Below are positions 32,872 to 41,962 of a DNA stretch of 64,000 nucleotides, piece after piece. Made by a program: the position numbers and the translations under genes. The stretch's first letter is position 1, and the number at the start of each line of letters is the position of its first letter. The notes below the pieces were generated by a model. That model searched no databases, was not told the DNA's origin, and saw nothing but the letters and a program-made list of their open reading frames with translations. This stretch comes from Rhizobium sp. Pop5. Its GTDB lineage: Bacteria > Pseudomonadota > Alphaproteobacteria > Rhizobiales > Rhizobiaceae. The stretch spans positions 3,580,001-3,644,000 of the forward strand of contig NZ_CP099399.1 in the NCBI RefSeq assembly GCF_024721175.1. Direction: 5' to 3'.

Positions 32872-34617
32872 GTGCATCAGGAAGTAGGGCTCATCGCAAC
32901 GGTTGCCGTCAGTTTCGTTTTCGCGGCGGTTCTCGGTTACGGCGCCGATAGGCTTCGGCTGCCGCCGCTCGTCGGCTATCTGATGGCCGGCATCCTGATG
33001 GGGCCGTTCACGCCGGGCTTCGTCGCCGATACCGCCCTTGCCGGCCAGCTTGCCGAAATGGGCGTCATCCTTCTGATGTTCGGCGTCGGCCTGCATTTTT
33101 CCGCTTCTGACCTGCTCGCCGTACGCGGCATCGCCATACCGGGCGCGATCGGGCGGATTATTCTCGCCACCTTGCTCGGCATCGGTCTCTGCAAGCTATT
33201 CGGCTGGAGCTTGGGCGCCGGCATCGTTTTCGGCCTCAGCCTGTCCGTGGCGAGCACCGTCGTTCTCCTGAAGGCGCTCGAGGAGCGCAACCTCGTCAAC
33301 GCGCCGAGCGGGCGCGTCGCCGTCGGCTGGCTGATCGTCGAGGACCTAGCGATGGTGCTGGCGCTGGTTCTGCTGCCGGCGCTTGCAGAACTTCTGGGCG
33401 GCCACGCCGTAGATACGACCCACGGTCTCGGCGACTTGCCGCTGGCGCTGACGATCGCCCTGACGCTGCTGAAGGTGGTCGCCTTCGCAGCGATGGCGAT
33501 CTTCCTCGGTCCCCGCATCGTCCCCTGGCTGTTGACGATGATCGCCCGCACAGGTTCGCGCGAGCTTTTCACGCTGACGGTTCTGGCGATTGCACTCGGT
33601 ATCGCCTTTGGCTCCGCGGCAATCTTCGGCGTCTCCTTCGCGCTCGGCGCTTTTTTCGCCGGTGTCGTCATGAGCGAATCCCAGCTCAGCCATAGGGCGG
33701 CCGCCGATTCTCTGCCTTTGCAGAACGCCTTTTCCGTGCTGTTCTTCGTCTCCGTCGGCATGCTCTTCGACCCCTCGATCCTGGTGCGCCAGCCGCTGGC
33801 CGTGATCGGCGCGCTGGCGCTCATCATCCTCGGCAAGGGCATCATTACCTTCCTCATCGTCATGCTGCTCAGATATCCGATCGGCATGGGACTGACGCTG
33901 GCCGGCGGCCTTGCCCAGATTGGCGAATTTTCCTTCATTCTCGCCGGCCTCGGCGTGTCGCTCGGGCTCCTGCCGCAAGAGGGCCAGGATCTGATCCTTG
34001 CCGCCGCAATCCTGTCGATCACCCTCAATCCGATCGTGATCTTTTCGACCGACAGCCTGAAGAAATACATGCATTCGAAATGGCCGGTCCTCTGGGAAAA
34101 TTACGGCAGGCGCAGGCAGAAGAAGCTCGGGAAAGAACTTGAAAAGATCAGGGCGCTCGGCGAGGAGCGCGAACGCCAGCATCAGCTAAAGATGCAGCAG
34201 CTGATCGAAACCTTTCCGTTGTTTGCCCAGGTTGACGAGGACGCACAGGAGGAGCTGCTGCTGCTCTTCAAGGCGAAATCCGCACCGCCCGGCGAACGGG
34301 TAATCCGCCGCGGCGACCGTGGCGACGGCATGTTTTTCATTTCTTCGGGCGCCGTGGAAGTGCGGCTTGCCAGCGGCGCGATCCGCCTGGAACCGGGCTC
34401 CTTCTTCGGCGAAATGGCGCTTCTGACCGGCGGACGGCGCAGCGCCGACGTCATCGCCGTGGACTTCTGTCAATTCGAGGTGCTGGAACGACGCGACTTC
34501 AATATGTTCATGTCACGCCATCCCAATCTGCGCGCCATCGTCAGCGAAATGGCCGAGAAACGTACGGAAATGAATGTCCTGCGCCAGCAATGGGAAAAGT
34601 CGATGGACCTGTCCTGA
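32872..34617 (+). CDS. CPA2-type cation:proton antiporter with a C-terminal cyclic-nucleotide-binding domain
   Basis: I choose the GTG at 32872, behind GGGGAAG, as start (581 residues). About 12-13 membrane helices fill residues 1-385, with the CPA2 exchanger core (PPLVGYLMAGILMGPF, LSVASTVVLLKALEERN, GWLIVEDLAMVLALVLLP). A helical linker follows, then a cNMP-binding domain at about 440-565 (GERVIRRGDRGDGMFFISSG and PGSFFGEMALLTGGRRSA, which keeps the phosphate-binding cassette). KefB/YbaL relatives carry a RCK NAD-binding domain at this place instead. Gating by cAMP or cGMP is therefore possible but untested. Confidence 0.88.
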   Translation: MHQEVGLIATVAVSFVFAAVLGYGADRLRLPPLVGYLMAGILMGPFTPGFVADTALAGQLAEMGVILLMFGVGLHFSASDLLAVRGIAIPGAIGRIILATLLGIGLCKLFGWSLGAGIVFGLSLSVASTVVLLKALEERNLVNAPSGRVAVGWLIVEDLAMVLALVLLPALAELLGGHAVDTTHGLGDLPLALTIALTLLKVVAFAAMAIFLGPRIVPWLLTMIARTGSRELFTLTVLAIALGIAFGSAAIFGVSFALGAFFAGVVMSESQLSHRAAADSLPLQNAFSVLFFVSVGMLFDPSILVRQPLAVIGALALIILGKGIITFLIVMLLRYPIGMGLTLAGGLAQIGEFSFILAGLGVSLGLLPQEGQDLILAAAILSITLNPIVIFSTDSLKKYMHSKWPVLWENYGRRRQKKLGKELEKIRALGEERERQHQLKMQQLIETFPLFAQVDEDAQEELLLLFKAKSAPPGERVIRRGDRGDGMFFISSGAVEVRLASGAIRLEPGSFFGEMALLTGGRRSADVIAVDFCQFEVLERRDFNMFMSRHPNLRAIVSEMAEKRTEMNVLRQQWEKSMDLS

Positions 34618-34645
34618 AACAAGCAATCATGCCGCTCTGTTTGAC

Positions 34646-34936
34646 TCAAGAGGATACCGGCCAGTAGGCGTCGGAGCGAAAATCCAGCGGGATGGGATCG
34701 AGCCGCAATAGCGCCTCGGCGACGAAATCGATCTGCAGCGACATATATTTGAGCGCTGCCGGCATTGGCACGCCGGTCGCAAATTCCCGGACGCGGGAGA
34801 GATGGCAGCCGCTTTCGCTGAGCCGCCGGGCGGCCTCCCGCTGCACGTCCTCCGGGCTTGGTCCGCAGCCCGCCCCAGGGCGCTCGTTCGCCAACGCGGC
34901 CTGCCCACGGCCGCCCTCGATCACCTTGAATATCAT
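34646..34936 (-). CDS. Small hypothetical protein
   Basis: This 96-residue protein is not recognised. It begins MIFKVIEGGRGQ, has a helix with DVQREAARRLSESGCHL and a second with LKYMSLQIDFVAEALLRL, and ends in FRSDAYWPVSS. It looks cytosolic. It meets the antiporter gene tail to tail, 28 bases apart. The helix composition suggests a small folded protein rather than a random frame, and the first frame position codon bias fits neighbours. Confidence 0.65.
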   Translation of the reverse strand: MIFKVIEGGRGQAALANERPGAGCGPSPEDVQREAARRLSESGCHLSRVREFATGVPMPAALKYMSLQIDFVAEALLRLDPIPLDFRSDAYWPVSS

Positions 34937-35136
34937 TTTACGCCACCCTGTGTGCCGACCCGAAAAAAGCTTGCCGTAGAATGGCCGATTCGCAATCCCG
35001 TGAAATCTTGCGAGAGACCCCGATGCACCGGATCACGAAAATTTTTAAACGGTGGTGACGAGAAGGCAACGGCGAGCATTTACAGCACCGCCTGCGGCCC
35101 CTAAAGCTTTTCGCACCGCAACAGGAAGGGAACGGG

Positions 35137-35727
35137 ATGCTCCGCAGACTTTACGACTGGACCATGTCTTTGGCCTCGCGCAAATCGGCTGAAGTCTGGC
35201 TCGCCGTCATCGCCTTCGTCGAAAGTTCCGTCTTTCTTGTTCCCGCCGACGTGCTTTTCCTGCCGATGTCGCTTGCCAAGCCGGAACGCTCCTATCGCTA
35301 CGCTGTGATAGCGACCGTCGCCTCGGTGCTCGGCGGTATCGCCGGCTGGGCGCTCGGCTACTACGCCTATGAGACGGTGGCTCGGCCGATTCTCGAATTC
35401 TACGGCAAGCTCGATGCCTTCGAACAGATGAAGGCCTATGTCACCTACGAGACGATCCTGCTGCTGCTCGTCACGTCAGGTCTCGCACATCTGCCGCCGA
35501 TCAAGATCGTGACCATCCTGTCCGGCGTCATCCACGTCAATCTGGGTCTTTTCATTGTTTCGGCAATCGTTGCGCGCGGCGCACGTTTCCTGTTCCTCGC
35601 CTGGCTGCTGCGCAGCTATGGCGAGCCGATCCGGGATTTCATCGAGAAGCGTCTCGGCCAGATCGTCGGCATCGGAGCCGGTGCCGTGATCGTGCTATAC
35701 GTCGGCTACCGCTCTTTCGCTCACTAG
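35137..35727 (+). CDS. YqaA/DedA-like (VTT/SNARE-associated) membrane protein
   Basis: The 196-residue protein has about five hydrophobic segments and the family pattern: an early amphipathic FVESSVFLVPADVLFLPMSLA, then VLGGIAGWALGYYAYETVARP and the conserved GARFLFLAWLLRSYGEPI near the C-terminus. DedA-fold proteins carry lipids across membranes or affect proton homeostasis; this branch has no assigned substrate. It is followed 22 bases later by dsbB on the same strand. Confidence 0.85.
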   Translation: MLRRLYDWTMSLASRKSAEVWLAVIAFVESSVFLVPADVLFLPMSLAKPERSYRYAVIATVASVLGGIAGWALGYYAYETVARPILEFYGKLDAFEQMKAYVTYETILLLLVTSGLAHLPPIKIVTILSGVIHVNLGLFIVSAIVARGARFLFLAWLLRSYGEPIRDFIEKRLGQIVGIGAGAVIVLYVGYRSFAH

Positions 35728-35749
35728 ACTCACTTTGCGGAGTTCCGCC

Positions 35750-36265
35750 ATGACTGCCACTTCCTCGCCGCTTGCCCGTCCCGGCTTTGTCTACTCCCTG
35801 TTGCTCGCCATCGGCATGGCGGCAATCGTGGGCACGGCGCTCGGTTTCCAATACATCGGCGGCTATATTCCCTGTGCGCTCTGCCTCCTGCAGCGCCAGC
35901 CCTATTATTACGCCATTCCGATTGCCATCATTGGCGCGATCTTCTCGCTCGTCGGCCTGCCGAACTGGATCACCCGGGCGCTCATTCTGGCGGCCGGTAT
36001 CCTGATGCTGGTGACGGCGGGCATGGGCGTCTATCATGCCGGCGTCGAATGGCATTTCTGGCCGGGGCCTGCCACCTGCTCGACGAGCGCAAGCAGCATG
36101 ACGAGCAATGCCGGCGATCTCCTCACCGAGCTCAATACGATCAAAGGCCCGTCCTGCACCGATGCGGCGCTCCGGGTGCTGGGCCTGTCTTTTGCAGGCT
36201 GGAATGTGATCGCAGGAATTCTGCTCGCAGTCTTCGCTTTCGTCGGCGTCCGCAAGTCTGCGTGA
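35750..36265 (+). CDS. dsbB: Disulfide bond formation protein B
   Basis: From the ATG at 35750 (GCGGAG upstream) the 171-residue protein has four transmembrane helices. It carries the two redox pairs expected of DsbB: C42-A-L-C45 in the first periplasmic loop and C110 with C136 in the second. DsbB reoxidises DsbA and passes electrons to ubiquinone. It is smaller than the Escherichia coli protein but in the range of alphaproteobacterial forms. Confidence 0.92.
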   Translation: MTATSSPLARPGFVYSLLLAIGMAAIVGTALGFQYIGGYIPCALCLLQRQPYYYAIPIAIIGAIFSLVGLPNWITRALILAAGILMLVTAGMGVYHAGVEWHFWPGPATCSTSASSMTSNAGDLLTELNTIKGPSCTDAALRVLGLSFAGWNVIAGILLAVFAFVGVRKSA

Positions 36266-36274
36266 TCTGATCGA

Positions 36275-36832
36275 TCAGGGCTGCAGTTCTGTATCCCAGT
36301 AGAGATAGTCGAGCCAGCTGTCGTGCAGATAGTTCGGCGGGAACAGCCGGCCGTTATTGTGCAGATCCTGCACCGTCGGCTGATAGGGCTTCTGCGCCGG
36401 GAACATGCCTGCCTGCTTGGGAAGCTTGCTTCCCTTGCGCAGATTGCAGGGCGAGCAGGCTGCCACGACATTTTCCCAGGTCGTCTCGCCGCCATGGGCG
36501 CGCGGGATGACGTGATCGAAGGTCAGATCGTCATGGGCGCCGCAATACTGGCACTCGAACCGGTCACGCAGGAAGACGTTGAACCGGGTGAAAGCGGGAT
36601 TGCGGGACGGCTGAACGTAAGTCTTGAGGCACACGACACTCGGAAGCCGCATCGAAAAGCTCGGCGAGGAGACCGAATGTTCATACTCTGCGATGATGTT
36701 CACACGGTCGAGAAATACCGCCTTGATCGCGTCCTGCCAGGACCATAGCGACAAGGGGTAGTAACTCAGCGGCCGGTAGTCAGCGTTCAGAACGAGCGCC
36801 GGCAGGGCCTGTGGGGAGACTGCAATCGTCAA
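36275..36832 (-). CDS. HNH endonuclease
   Basis: The best start is the TTG at 36832, with AGGAGAG ten bases upstream, giving 185 residues; an ATG at 36925 has no ribosome site. The C-terminal half is a standard HNH domain with zinc-ribbon cysteines (CQYCG and CSPCN) and the catalytic block LTFDHVIPRAHGGETTWENVV. The N-terminal half (ALVLNADYRPLSYYPLSLWS) is shared by a widespread bacterial family. DNA is the likely substrate; a restriction or repair role is unproven. It is convergent with dsbB. Confidence 0.9.
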   Translation of the reverse strand: MTIAVSPQALPALVLNADYRPLSYYPLSLWSWQDAIKAVFLDRVNIIAEYEHSVSSPSFSMRLPSVVCLKTYVQPSRNPAFTRFNVFLRDRFECQYCGAHDDLTFDHVIPRAHGGETTWENVVAACSPCNLRKGSKLPKQAGMFPAQKPYQPTVQDLHNNGRLFPPNYLHDSWLDYLYWDTELQP

Positions 36833-36943
36833 GGGACTCTCCTGATCGATTCGGCATCTGCACCTGTATATTAGGCCGGTTGTTACAGGATTGTGAAGTC
36901 CAATAAATTCAGAGGATAAAGGCAATTTGAAGAGTGTGGCCGA

Positions 36944-37588
36944 TCAGCCGACCGGCACCATGTCGCGCCGCATTTTCGCGGCGTAATAGGCCCAGAAAAG
37001 CCGGGCCGCGACCGAACGCCACGGGGACCAGGCTTCCGCGAGAAGAGCAAGCGCTTTTGCCTGCGGCCTGGCCGCAAGGCCGAAGGCGACGCCGACAGCG
37101 TTCTGCAGCGCGACGTCGCCGGCCGGGAAGACATCGGCATGGCCGCCGCAGAACATCAGATAGACCTCGGCCGTCCATGGGCCGATACCCTTCAGCGCGG
37201 TGAGTTCGCCGAGCGCCTCGCCCGGCGGCTTCAGGCAGAGCCCGGAGAGATCGAGGCGGCCGGAGGCGACCGCTTCGGCGATCCGCGCCAGCGTCTCGGC
37301 CTTGGCCCGCGACAGGCCGAATTCCCGCCATGCCTCGGGGTGAAGCAGCACGTAGCCTTCGGCGGTCAGCTGTCCGTCCGCCGGCAGCATGCGCCGCCAG
37401 ATCGCCTCCGCACTGGCGCGCGACACCATCTGCGACACGATGATATGGGCAAGGCCGGCGAAACCCGGCTCGCGCAGCCTGAGCGGAACGGGGCCGGCAT
37501 CCGCCGCGATCGGCGCAAGGCGCGGATCGAGGCGGAGCAGCGCTTCCAGCCCCTGCCTGACGTCGTCTTCATTGCGGATGATCTGCAC
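36944..37588 (-). CDS. DNA-3-methyladenine glycosylase II (AlkA/HhH-GPD family)
   Basis: I prefer the GTG at 37588, preceded by GAGGTAAT, which gives 214 residues starting at QIIRNEDD; an ATG at 37636 would overlap the divergent gluQ start codon. The helix-hairpin-helix and catalytic aspartate lie in LTALKGIGPWTAEVYLMFCGGHADVFPAGDVAL: the Asp is in DVFP. Family enzymes remove alkylated purines from DNA. It ends about 110 bases from the HNH gene, on the same strand. Confidence 0.9.
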   Translation of the reverse strand: MQIIRNEDDVRQGLEALLRLDPRLAPIAADAGPVPLRLREPGFAGLAHIIVSQMVSRASAEAIWRRMLPADGQLTAEGYVLLHPEAWREFGLSRAKAETLARIAEAVASGRLDLSGLCLKPPGEALGELTALKGIGPWTAEVYLMFCGGHADVFPAGDVALQNAVGVAFGLAARPQAKALALLAEAWSPWRSVAARLFWAYYAAKMRRDMVPVG

Positions 37589-37634
37589 ATTACCTCGCAG
37601 TGGTTCGAAACCCGAATTCGTGGCAGAGGAAAGC

Positions 37635-38516
37635 ATGACCACGAGCGAGCGTCAAAAACCTGTCTTTCGTTTTGCGCCGAGCCCCAACGGACCGTTGCAT
37701 CTCGGCCACGCGCTCTCGGCCTTGCTGAACCGCGATATGGCAGAGGCCGAGCATGGCCGCCTCCTGCTGCGCATCGAGGATATCGACCTGACGCGCTGCA
37801 CGCCGGAATTCGAGGCCGGCATCCTGAGCGATCTCGACTGGCTCGGCATCGGTTGGGAAAGCCCGGTGCGACGCCAGTCGGAACATTTTCCCGAATATCA
37901 GGCAACACTGCATGCGTTGATCGAACGCGGCCTGGTCTATCCGGCCTTTCTGACGCGCGGCGAGGTGAAGGCACGGGTCGCCGCCTACGAAGCGGCGGGC
38001 GAACCCTGGCCGCGCGACCCCGATGGCACCCCGCATTATCCAGCAATCGATCGTGAGCGTCCGGAGAACGAATGGCGGGAAATTCTCGCCTCCGGCAAGA
38101 AACACGCCTGGCGGCTCGATATGCGCAAGGCGCTCGATCTGATCGGAGAATTGCTGTTCTGGACGGAAACCGGCGACGGCAGATCAGGTGAAATCGCCGC
38201 CGAGCCTGAAGTCTGGGGCGATGTCATCCTGTCGCGGTCGGACGCCCCGTCGAGCTATCATCTTTCCGTGGTCGTCGACGACGCACTGCAGGGCGTCACC
38301 CATGTCGTGCGCGGGCTCGATCTCTTCCACGCGACCTCGGTGCACCGGCTGCTGCAGGTGCTGCTCGACCTGCCGCAGCCTCTCTATCACCATCATCGTC
38401 TCGTTCTCGACGCGGGCGGCCGCAAGCTTTCGAAGAGCGAAGGCGACAGCGGGCTTGCGGAATTGCGCACTCGGGGCATGTCAGGGGCCGACATTCGCCG
38501 CCTTGTCGGGCTCTGA
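37635..38516 (+). CDS. gluQ: Glutamyl-Q tRNA(Asp) synthetase
   Basis: The ATG at 37635 gives 293 residues. It is a shortened glutamyl-tRNA synthetase: HLGH at 22-25 and KLSKS near residue 267 mark the class I catalytic core, but no anticodon-binding domain follows. This is the pattern of GluQRS, which puts glutamate on queuosine at position 34 of tRNA-Asp. The zinc-site cysteines of the Escherichia coli enzyme are not obvious here. Its 3' end overlaps the convergent BrkB gene by 36 bases. Confidence 0.93.
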   Translation: MTTSERQKPVFRFAPSPNGPLHLGHALSALLNRDMAEAEHGRLLLRIEDIDLTRCTPEFEAGILSDLDWLGIGWESPVRRQSEHFPEYQATLHALIERGLVYPAFLTRGEVKARVAAYEAAGEPWPRDPDGTPHYPAIDRERPENEWREILASGKKHAWRLDMRKALDLIGELLFWTETGDGRSGEIAAEPEVWGDVILSRSDAPSSYHLSVVVDDALQGVTHVVRGLDLFHATSVHRLLQVLLDLPQPLYHHHRLVLDAGGRKLSKSEGDSGLAELRTRGMSGADIRRLVGL

Positions 38517-39404
38517 TTTCCTCGCGACGCGCTGCCGGCCGACGATTGAAAGTGTATGGGAGAACATCCGGAAGACGCGGAACTTGATCAGCGCCGCATT
38601 GACCTCCGCCCCGATGATGAAGATGACGCTGACCATGTAGAGGAAGATCAGCACGATCATGACGGAGGCAAGACCGGCATAGGTTGCCGTGTAATTGGCG
38701 AAAGTCGCGAGATAATAGGCAAAGATCAGCGCGCCTGCGAGCCAGAGAAGCAGCGTCAGCAGCACGCCGGGAATGACGTCGAAGACCCGCCTCTTGCCGG
38801 CCGGCAGCCAGAGATGCACGACGAGCAGAGCGATCGTCAGCACCACCAGCGTGCCGTAGATGCGCCAGCTGAAGACGATATCGAGCGTATCGGCAAATAG
38901 CGGAAACCAGCCGCGCGCATAATCGAGAGCCAGCGGCAAGGCGACCAGCACTAAGCTGATCGCCGCAAAGATAATGACGGCAATCAGCACGTAGCCGAGG
39001 CTGGCGAGACGGGTGAAATACCACGGCCGCGTCTCCTGCACCCGGTAGGCGCGGTTGAGCGATATGCGCAGCGCCTCGACCCCATTCGAGGCGAAATAGG
39101 CGGCCGCCAGCACCGAGATTGTCAGCAGCCCGCCGCGCGGAATGGTCAGCACCTGCAGCACCTGGTCGGCGAGTGGCTTGGCGATCGCCTCGGGCCATGT
39201 ATCGAAGATCAGGTGGATGGCGGTCGAAGAAAACTGATCGGCGCCAAGGAAGCTTGCGAGCGCCGTGCCGAAGATCAGGAAGGGGAAAACCGCAAGCAGG
39301 CTCGATAGCGCTACATGGCTTGCCATGGCGAAGCCGTCGTCCTCGATCAGGTGGCAGATCGCATCATAGACCACGTCGTAGATCGTGCGCAGCACCTTCG
39401 CCAT
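38481..39404 (-). CDS. YihY/BrkB family inner-membrane protein
   Basis: From the ATG at 39404 (GGAG five bases upstream; an ATG at 39461 is possible) the protein has 307 residues and six predicted membrane spans. Family blocks are DDGFAMASHVALSSLLAVFPFLIF and FASNGVEALRISLNRAYRVQETRPWY. Despite the BrkB name, no RNase or serum-resistance role is established for rhizobial members. Its stop falls inside the coding region of gluQ on the other strand. Confidence 0.88.
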   Translation of the reverse strand: MAKVLRTIYDVVYDAICHLIEDDGFAMASHVALSSLLAVFPFLIFGTALASFLGADQFSSTAIHLIFDTWPEAIAKPLADQVLQVLTIPRGGLLTISVLAAAYFASNGVEALRISLNRAYRVQETRPWYFTRLASLGYVLIAVIIFAAISLVLVALPLALDYARGWFPLFADTLDIVFSWRIYGTLVVLTIALLVVHLWLPAGKRRVFDVIPGVLLTLLLWLAGALIFAYYLATFANYTATYAGLASVMIVLIFLYMVSVIFIIGAEVNAALIKFRVFRMFSHTLSIVGRQRVARKSEPDKAANVGP

Positions 39405-39480
39405 TCCGTCTCCGGCTTTCCAGATTGTATCCTTTGGCCGAATATGGGAAACGAGTCCCATTTTGTACAGGAATCATTCC

Positions 39481-40314
39481 ATGGCGGGAGAGCGCACCAT
39501 CGTCGTGACCGGATGTTCGTCCGGTATCGGCGCTCATTGCGCGCGGGCGCTGAAAGCCGATGGCTGGCGGGTCTTCGCGACGGTGCGCAAAACGGAAGAC
39601 CTCGCCGGGCTGGAAGCCGACGGCATCGAAGCCTTCTTGATGGATTACACCCGGGCCGAGACGATTTCCGAGCTGGTCGGCGCGGTTCTGGAGCGCACCG
39701 GCGGCCGCATCGACGCGCTCTTCAACAATGGCGCCTACGGCCAGCCGGGCGCCGTAGAGGACCTTTCGACAGCGGCACTGCGCGAACAGTTCGAGGCGAA
39801 TTTCTTCGGCTGGCACGAATTGACACGGCAGGTTATTCCGCCAATGCGTAACCGAGGCCAGGGGCGGATCGTGCAATGCTCGTCCATCCTCGGCATGGTG
39901 CCCTACCGCTATCGCGGCGCCTATATCGCTTCCAAATTTGCACTCGAAGGCCTCAGCATCACGCTCCGGATGGAACTGCAGGGCAGCGGCATCCACGTAA
40001 GCCTGATCGAGCCGGGACCGATCGCGACACGTTTCACCGCCAATGCGCTCGTAAAGATCAAGGAACATATCGACCTCGAACAGTCCCCGCACGCGGTTGA
40101 TTATCAGCGCCAGTTGGCGAGGCTCGAAGGATCAGGACCGGTCAATCGCCATAAGCTCGGCCCGGAAGCGGTCTATTCCGTATTGAAACACGCATTGAAC
40201 TCGAAAAATCCGAGGCCACATTATCCTGTAACGACTCCGGCTAAACAGGGCATGGTCCTGAAGCGGCTGCTTCCGGCAGATCTCTTCTACCGCCTGATGC
40301 GCTGGACGGACTGA
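39481..40314 (+). CDS. Short-chain dehydrogenase/reductase
   Basis: The 277-residue protein from the ATG at 39481 has the Rossmann motif TGCSSGIG at about 10-17, NNGAYG, the catalytic Ser in CSSILGM and YxxxK in YRGAYIASK. The EPGPIATRF segment is typical of SDR family classical members acting on lipids or retinoid-like substrates. The substrate is unknown. It runs in the same direction as the HIG1-like gene 15 bases later. Confidence 0.9.
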   Translation: MAGERTIVVTGCSSGIGAHCARALKADGWRVFATVRKTEDLAGLEADGIEAFLMDYTRAETISELVGAVLERTGGRIDALFNNGAYGQPGAVEDLSTAALREQFEANFFGWHELTRQVIPPMRNRGQGRIVQCSSILGMVPYRYRGAYIASKFALEGLSITLRMELQGSGIHVSLIEPGPIATRFTANALVKIKEHIDLEQSPHAVDYQRQLARLEGSGPVNRHKLGPEAVYSVLKHALNSKNPRPHYPVTTPAKQGMVLKRLLPADLFYRLMRWTD

Positions 40315-40328
40315 GAAAGCTGAATGCC

Positions 40329-40532
40329 ATGTCCACAGTCACCTATATCCTTGCGATCATCGTCATGGGCGCCGTCGCCCTCGTCCTGATCCGCGGCCTC
40401 TTCAACATGATGAAGGGCGGCGATGCCAACCTTTCCAACAAGCTGATGCAGCTTCGCGTCCTGCTGCAGGCGATCGCCGTCATCCTGATCATGCTGACGC
40501 TCTGGCTGACCGGCGGCGGCCGTCCGACCTAA
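40329..40532 (+). CDS. HIG1-domain twin transmembrane protein
   Basis: The 67-residue protein has two helices (about 4-23 and 44-62) joined by the short basic loop NMMKGGDANLSNKLMQLRVLLQA. This is the HIG1 pattern; in mitochondria such proteins assemble with respiratory complex III/IV, and alphaproteobacterial relatives are thought to bind cytochrome oxidase. That role is inferred here. It is followed 22 bases later by the adenosyltransferase gene. Confidence 0.85.
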   Translation: MSTVTYILAIIVMGAVALVLIRGLFNMMKGGDANLSNKLMQLRVLLQAIAVILIMLTLWLTGGGRPT

Positions 40533-40553
40533 CCGGGCTCAAAAGGGGGAACC

Positions 40554-41132
40554 GTGGTCAAGCTCAACAAGATCTACACGAAAACAGGCGATGACGGCAC
40601 GACCGGGCTGGTTTCCGGCCCGCGCCGGACAAAAGACGACCTGCGCGTCGAAGCCTACGGCACGATCGACGAGGCCAATTCGGCGATCGGCCTGGCGCGC
40701 CTGCACACAACAGGCCTGCCCGATCTCGACGCCATGCTGATGGCGATCCAGAACGACCTCTTCGACCTCGGCGCCGATCTCGCCACACCCGATACCGGCG
40801 AGCCGCCGGCCTACGAGCCGCTCCGGATCGTCGAGACGCAGGTCGATCGCATCGAGCGCGATATCGATCGGTTGAACGCCGGCCTGGAACCGCTGAAATC
40901 CTTCATCCTGCCCGGCGGCAGGCCGGCTGCCGCCTATCTGCATCTTGCCCGCACGATCGCACGCCGTGCCGAACGTCTGATGGTGGCGCTTGTCCGCACC
41001 GACGGCGAAATCGTCGGCCAGGCGGCGATGAAATATGTCAATCGCCTCTCCGATTTCCTCTTCGTCGCGGCCCGTCACGCAAATGACGGAGGCCAGGCGG
41101 ATGTGCTTTGGGTTCCGGGAAAAAACAGATAG
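40554..41132 (+). CDS. PduO-type cob(I)alamin adenosyltransferase
   Basis: The 192-residue protein starts at a GTG and has the PduO signature: TKTGDDGTTGLVSGPRRTKDD for ATP, EAYGTIDEANSAIGLAR, then FILPGGRPAAAYLHLARTIARRAER and VNRLSDFLFVAARHAN. It adds the adenosyl group to reduced corrinoid, making coenzyme B12. The usual gene name is pduO or cobO-like; I leave it open. No cobalamin riboswitch precedes it, so it is likely constitutive in this unit. Confidence 0.93.
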   Translation: MVKLNKIYTKTGDDGTTGLVSGPRRTKDDLRVEAYGTIDEANSAIGLARLHTTGLPDLDAMLMAIQNDLFDLGADLATPDTGEPPAYEPLRIVETQVDRIERDIDRLNAGLEPLKSFILPGGRPAAAYLHLARTIARRAERLMVALVRTDGEIVGQAAMKYVNRLSDFLFVAARHANDGGQADVLWVPGKNR

Positions 41133-41164
41133 GCTTGCCGCGATCAGGATCGCCGGGGGGCTTT

Positions 41165-41962
41165 ATGTTCATACCACTTCATGATGCCAATACGCTGAAA
41201 CATATCAAGGTTCAGTGGGTGACGCTCGCGCTGATCACGCTGAATGTCGCGGTCTGGATTCTGACCAGCCTGGAGAGCGAACAGGCCGCCCAGGCAACGA
41301 CGGTCGCTCTCGGCTACATCCCGGCGATCGCTTTCGGCCACGCGGTGCTGGCGCAGGGCCTCGAAATCGTGCCGGAGCCGCTGACCTACCTCACCTACGC
41401 CTTCGTCCATACCGGCTTCTGGCATCTGGCTTCCAACATGATCTTCCTCTGGGTCTTCGGTGATAATGTCGAGGATGCGATGGGGCATTTGCGCTTCCTG
41501 CTCTTCTACTTCGCCTGTGCCGCCGCCGGCGCAATCTGCCACGGGCTACTGGGCACGACCTCGGAAGCGCCGCTGGTCGGCGCATCGGGGGCAATCTCCG
41601 GCGTCGTTGCCGCCTATGTCATGCTGCATCCGCGCGTCAGGGTTTGGGTGCTGGTGTTCTTCCGTGTGCCGTTGCCGCTGCCGGCCTTCGTGCCGCTGCT
41701 TTTGTGGATTGGCCAACAATTCCTCATGCTGGCGATCGCATCCGCTGGCGACGTTTCCTGGGGCGCTCATGTCGGCGGCATTCTTGCCGGCGCTCTTTTG
41801 ATCCTCGTCTTGCGCCGGTCCGACGTGCCGCTCTTCGATCGGAAAATCCTGACACCCCGAGCGGTGAGAAACGAGGCCGGCGGCGGCCCCTCCGTCGCGG
41901 CCGGCACAGACGAACGAACGGTACAGCGCCTTCGCTGGGGTCGAGGTCGGCAGCGATATTGA
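41165..41962 (+). CDS. Rhomboid family intramembrane serine protease
   Basis: From the ATG at 41165 the protein has 265 residues and six or seven membrane helices. The catalytic dyad is present: S141 in GASGAISG and H202 in WGAHVGG; the upstream HLASNMIFLWVFG is the L1/helix 2 signature. It cuts transmembrane helices of other proteins; the substrate is unknown. Its stop codon overlaps the operator-like element in front of etfB, so etfB transcription may begin inside its end. Confidence 0.92.
   Translation: MFIPLHDANTLKHIKVQWVTLALITLNVAVWILTSLESEQAAQATTVALGYIPAIAFGHAVLAQGLEIVPEPLTYLTYAFVHTGFWHLASNMIFLWVFGDNVEDAMGHLRFLLFYFACAAAGAICHGLLGTTSEAPLVGASGAISGVVAAYVMLHPRVRVWVLVFFRVPLPLPAFVPLLLWIGQQFLMLAIASAGDVSWGAHVGGILAGALLILVLRRSDVPLFDRKILTPRAVRNEAGGGPSVAAGTDERTVQRLRWGRGRQRY

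Noticed and set aside
37588..37642. alkA and gluQ starting from one shared CATG, head to head
   Set aside because: The GTG at 37588 with GAGGTAAT in front fits AlkA family starts better, leaving a normal 46-base gap.
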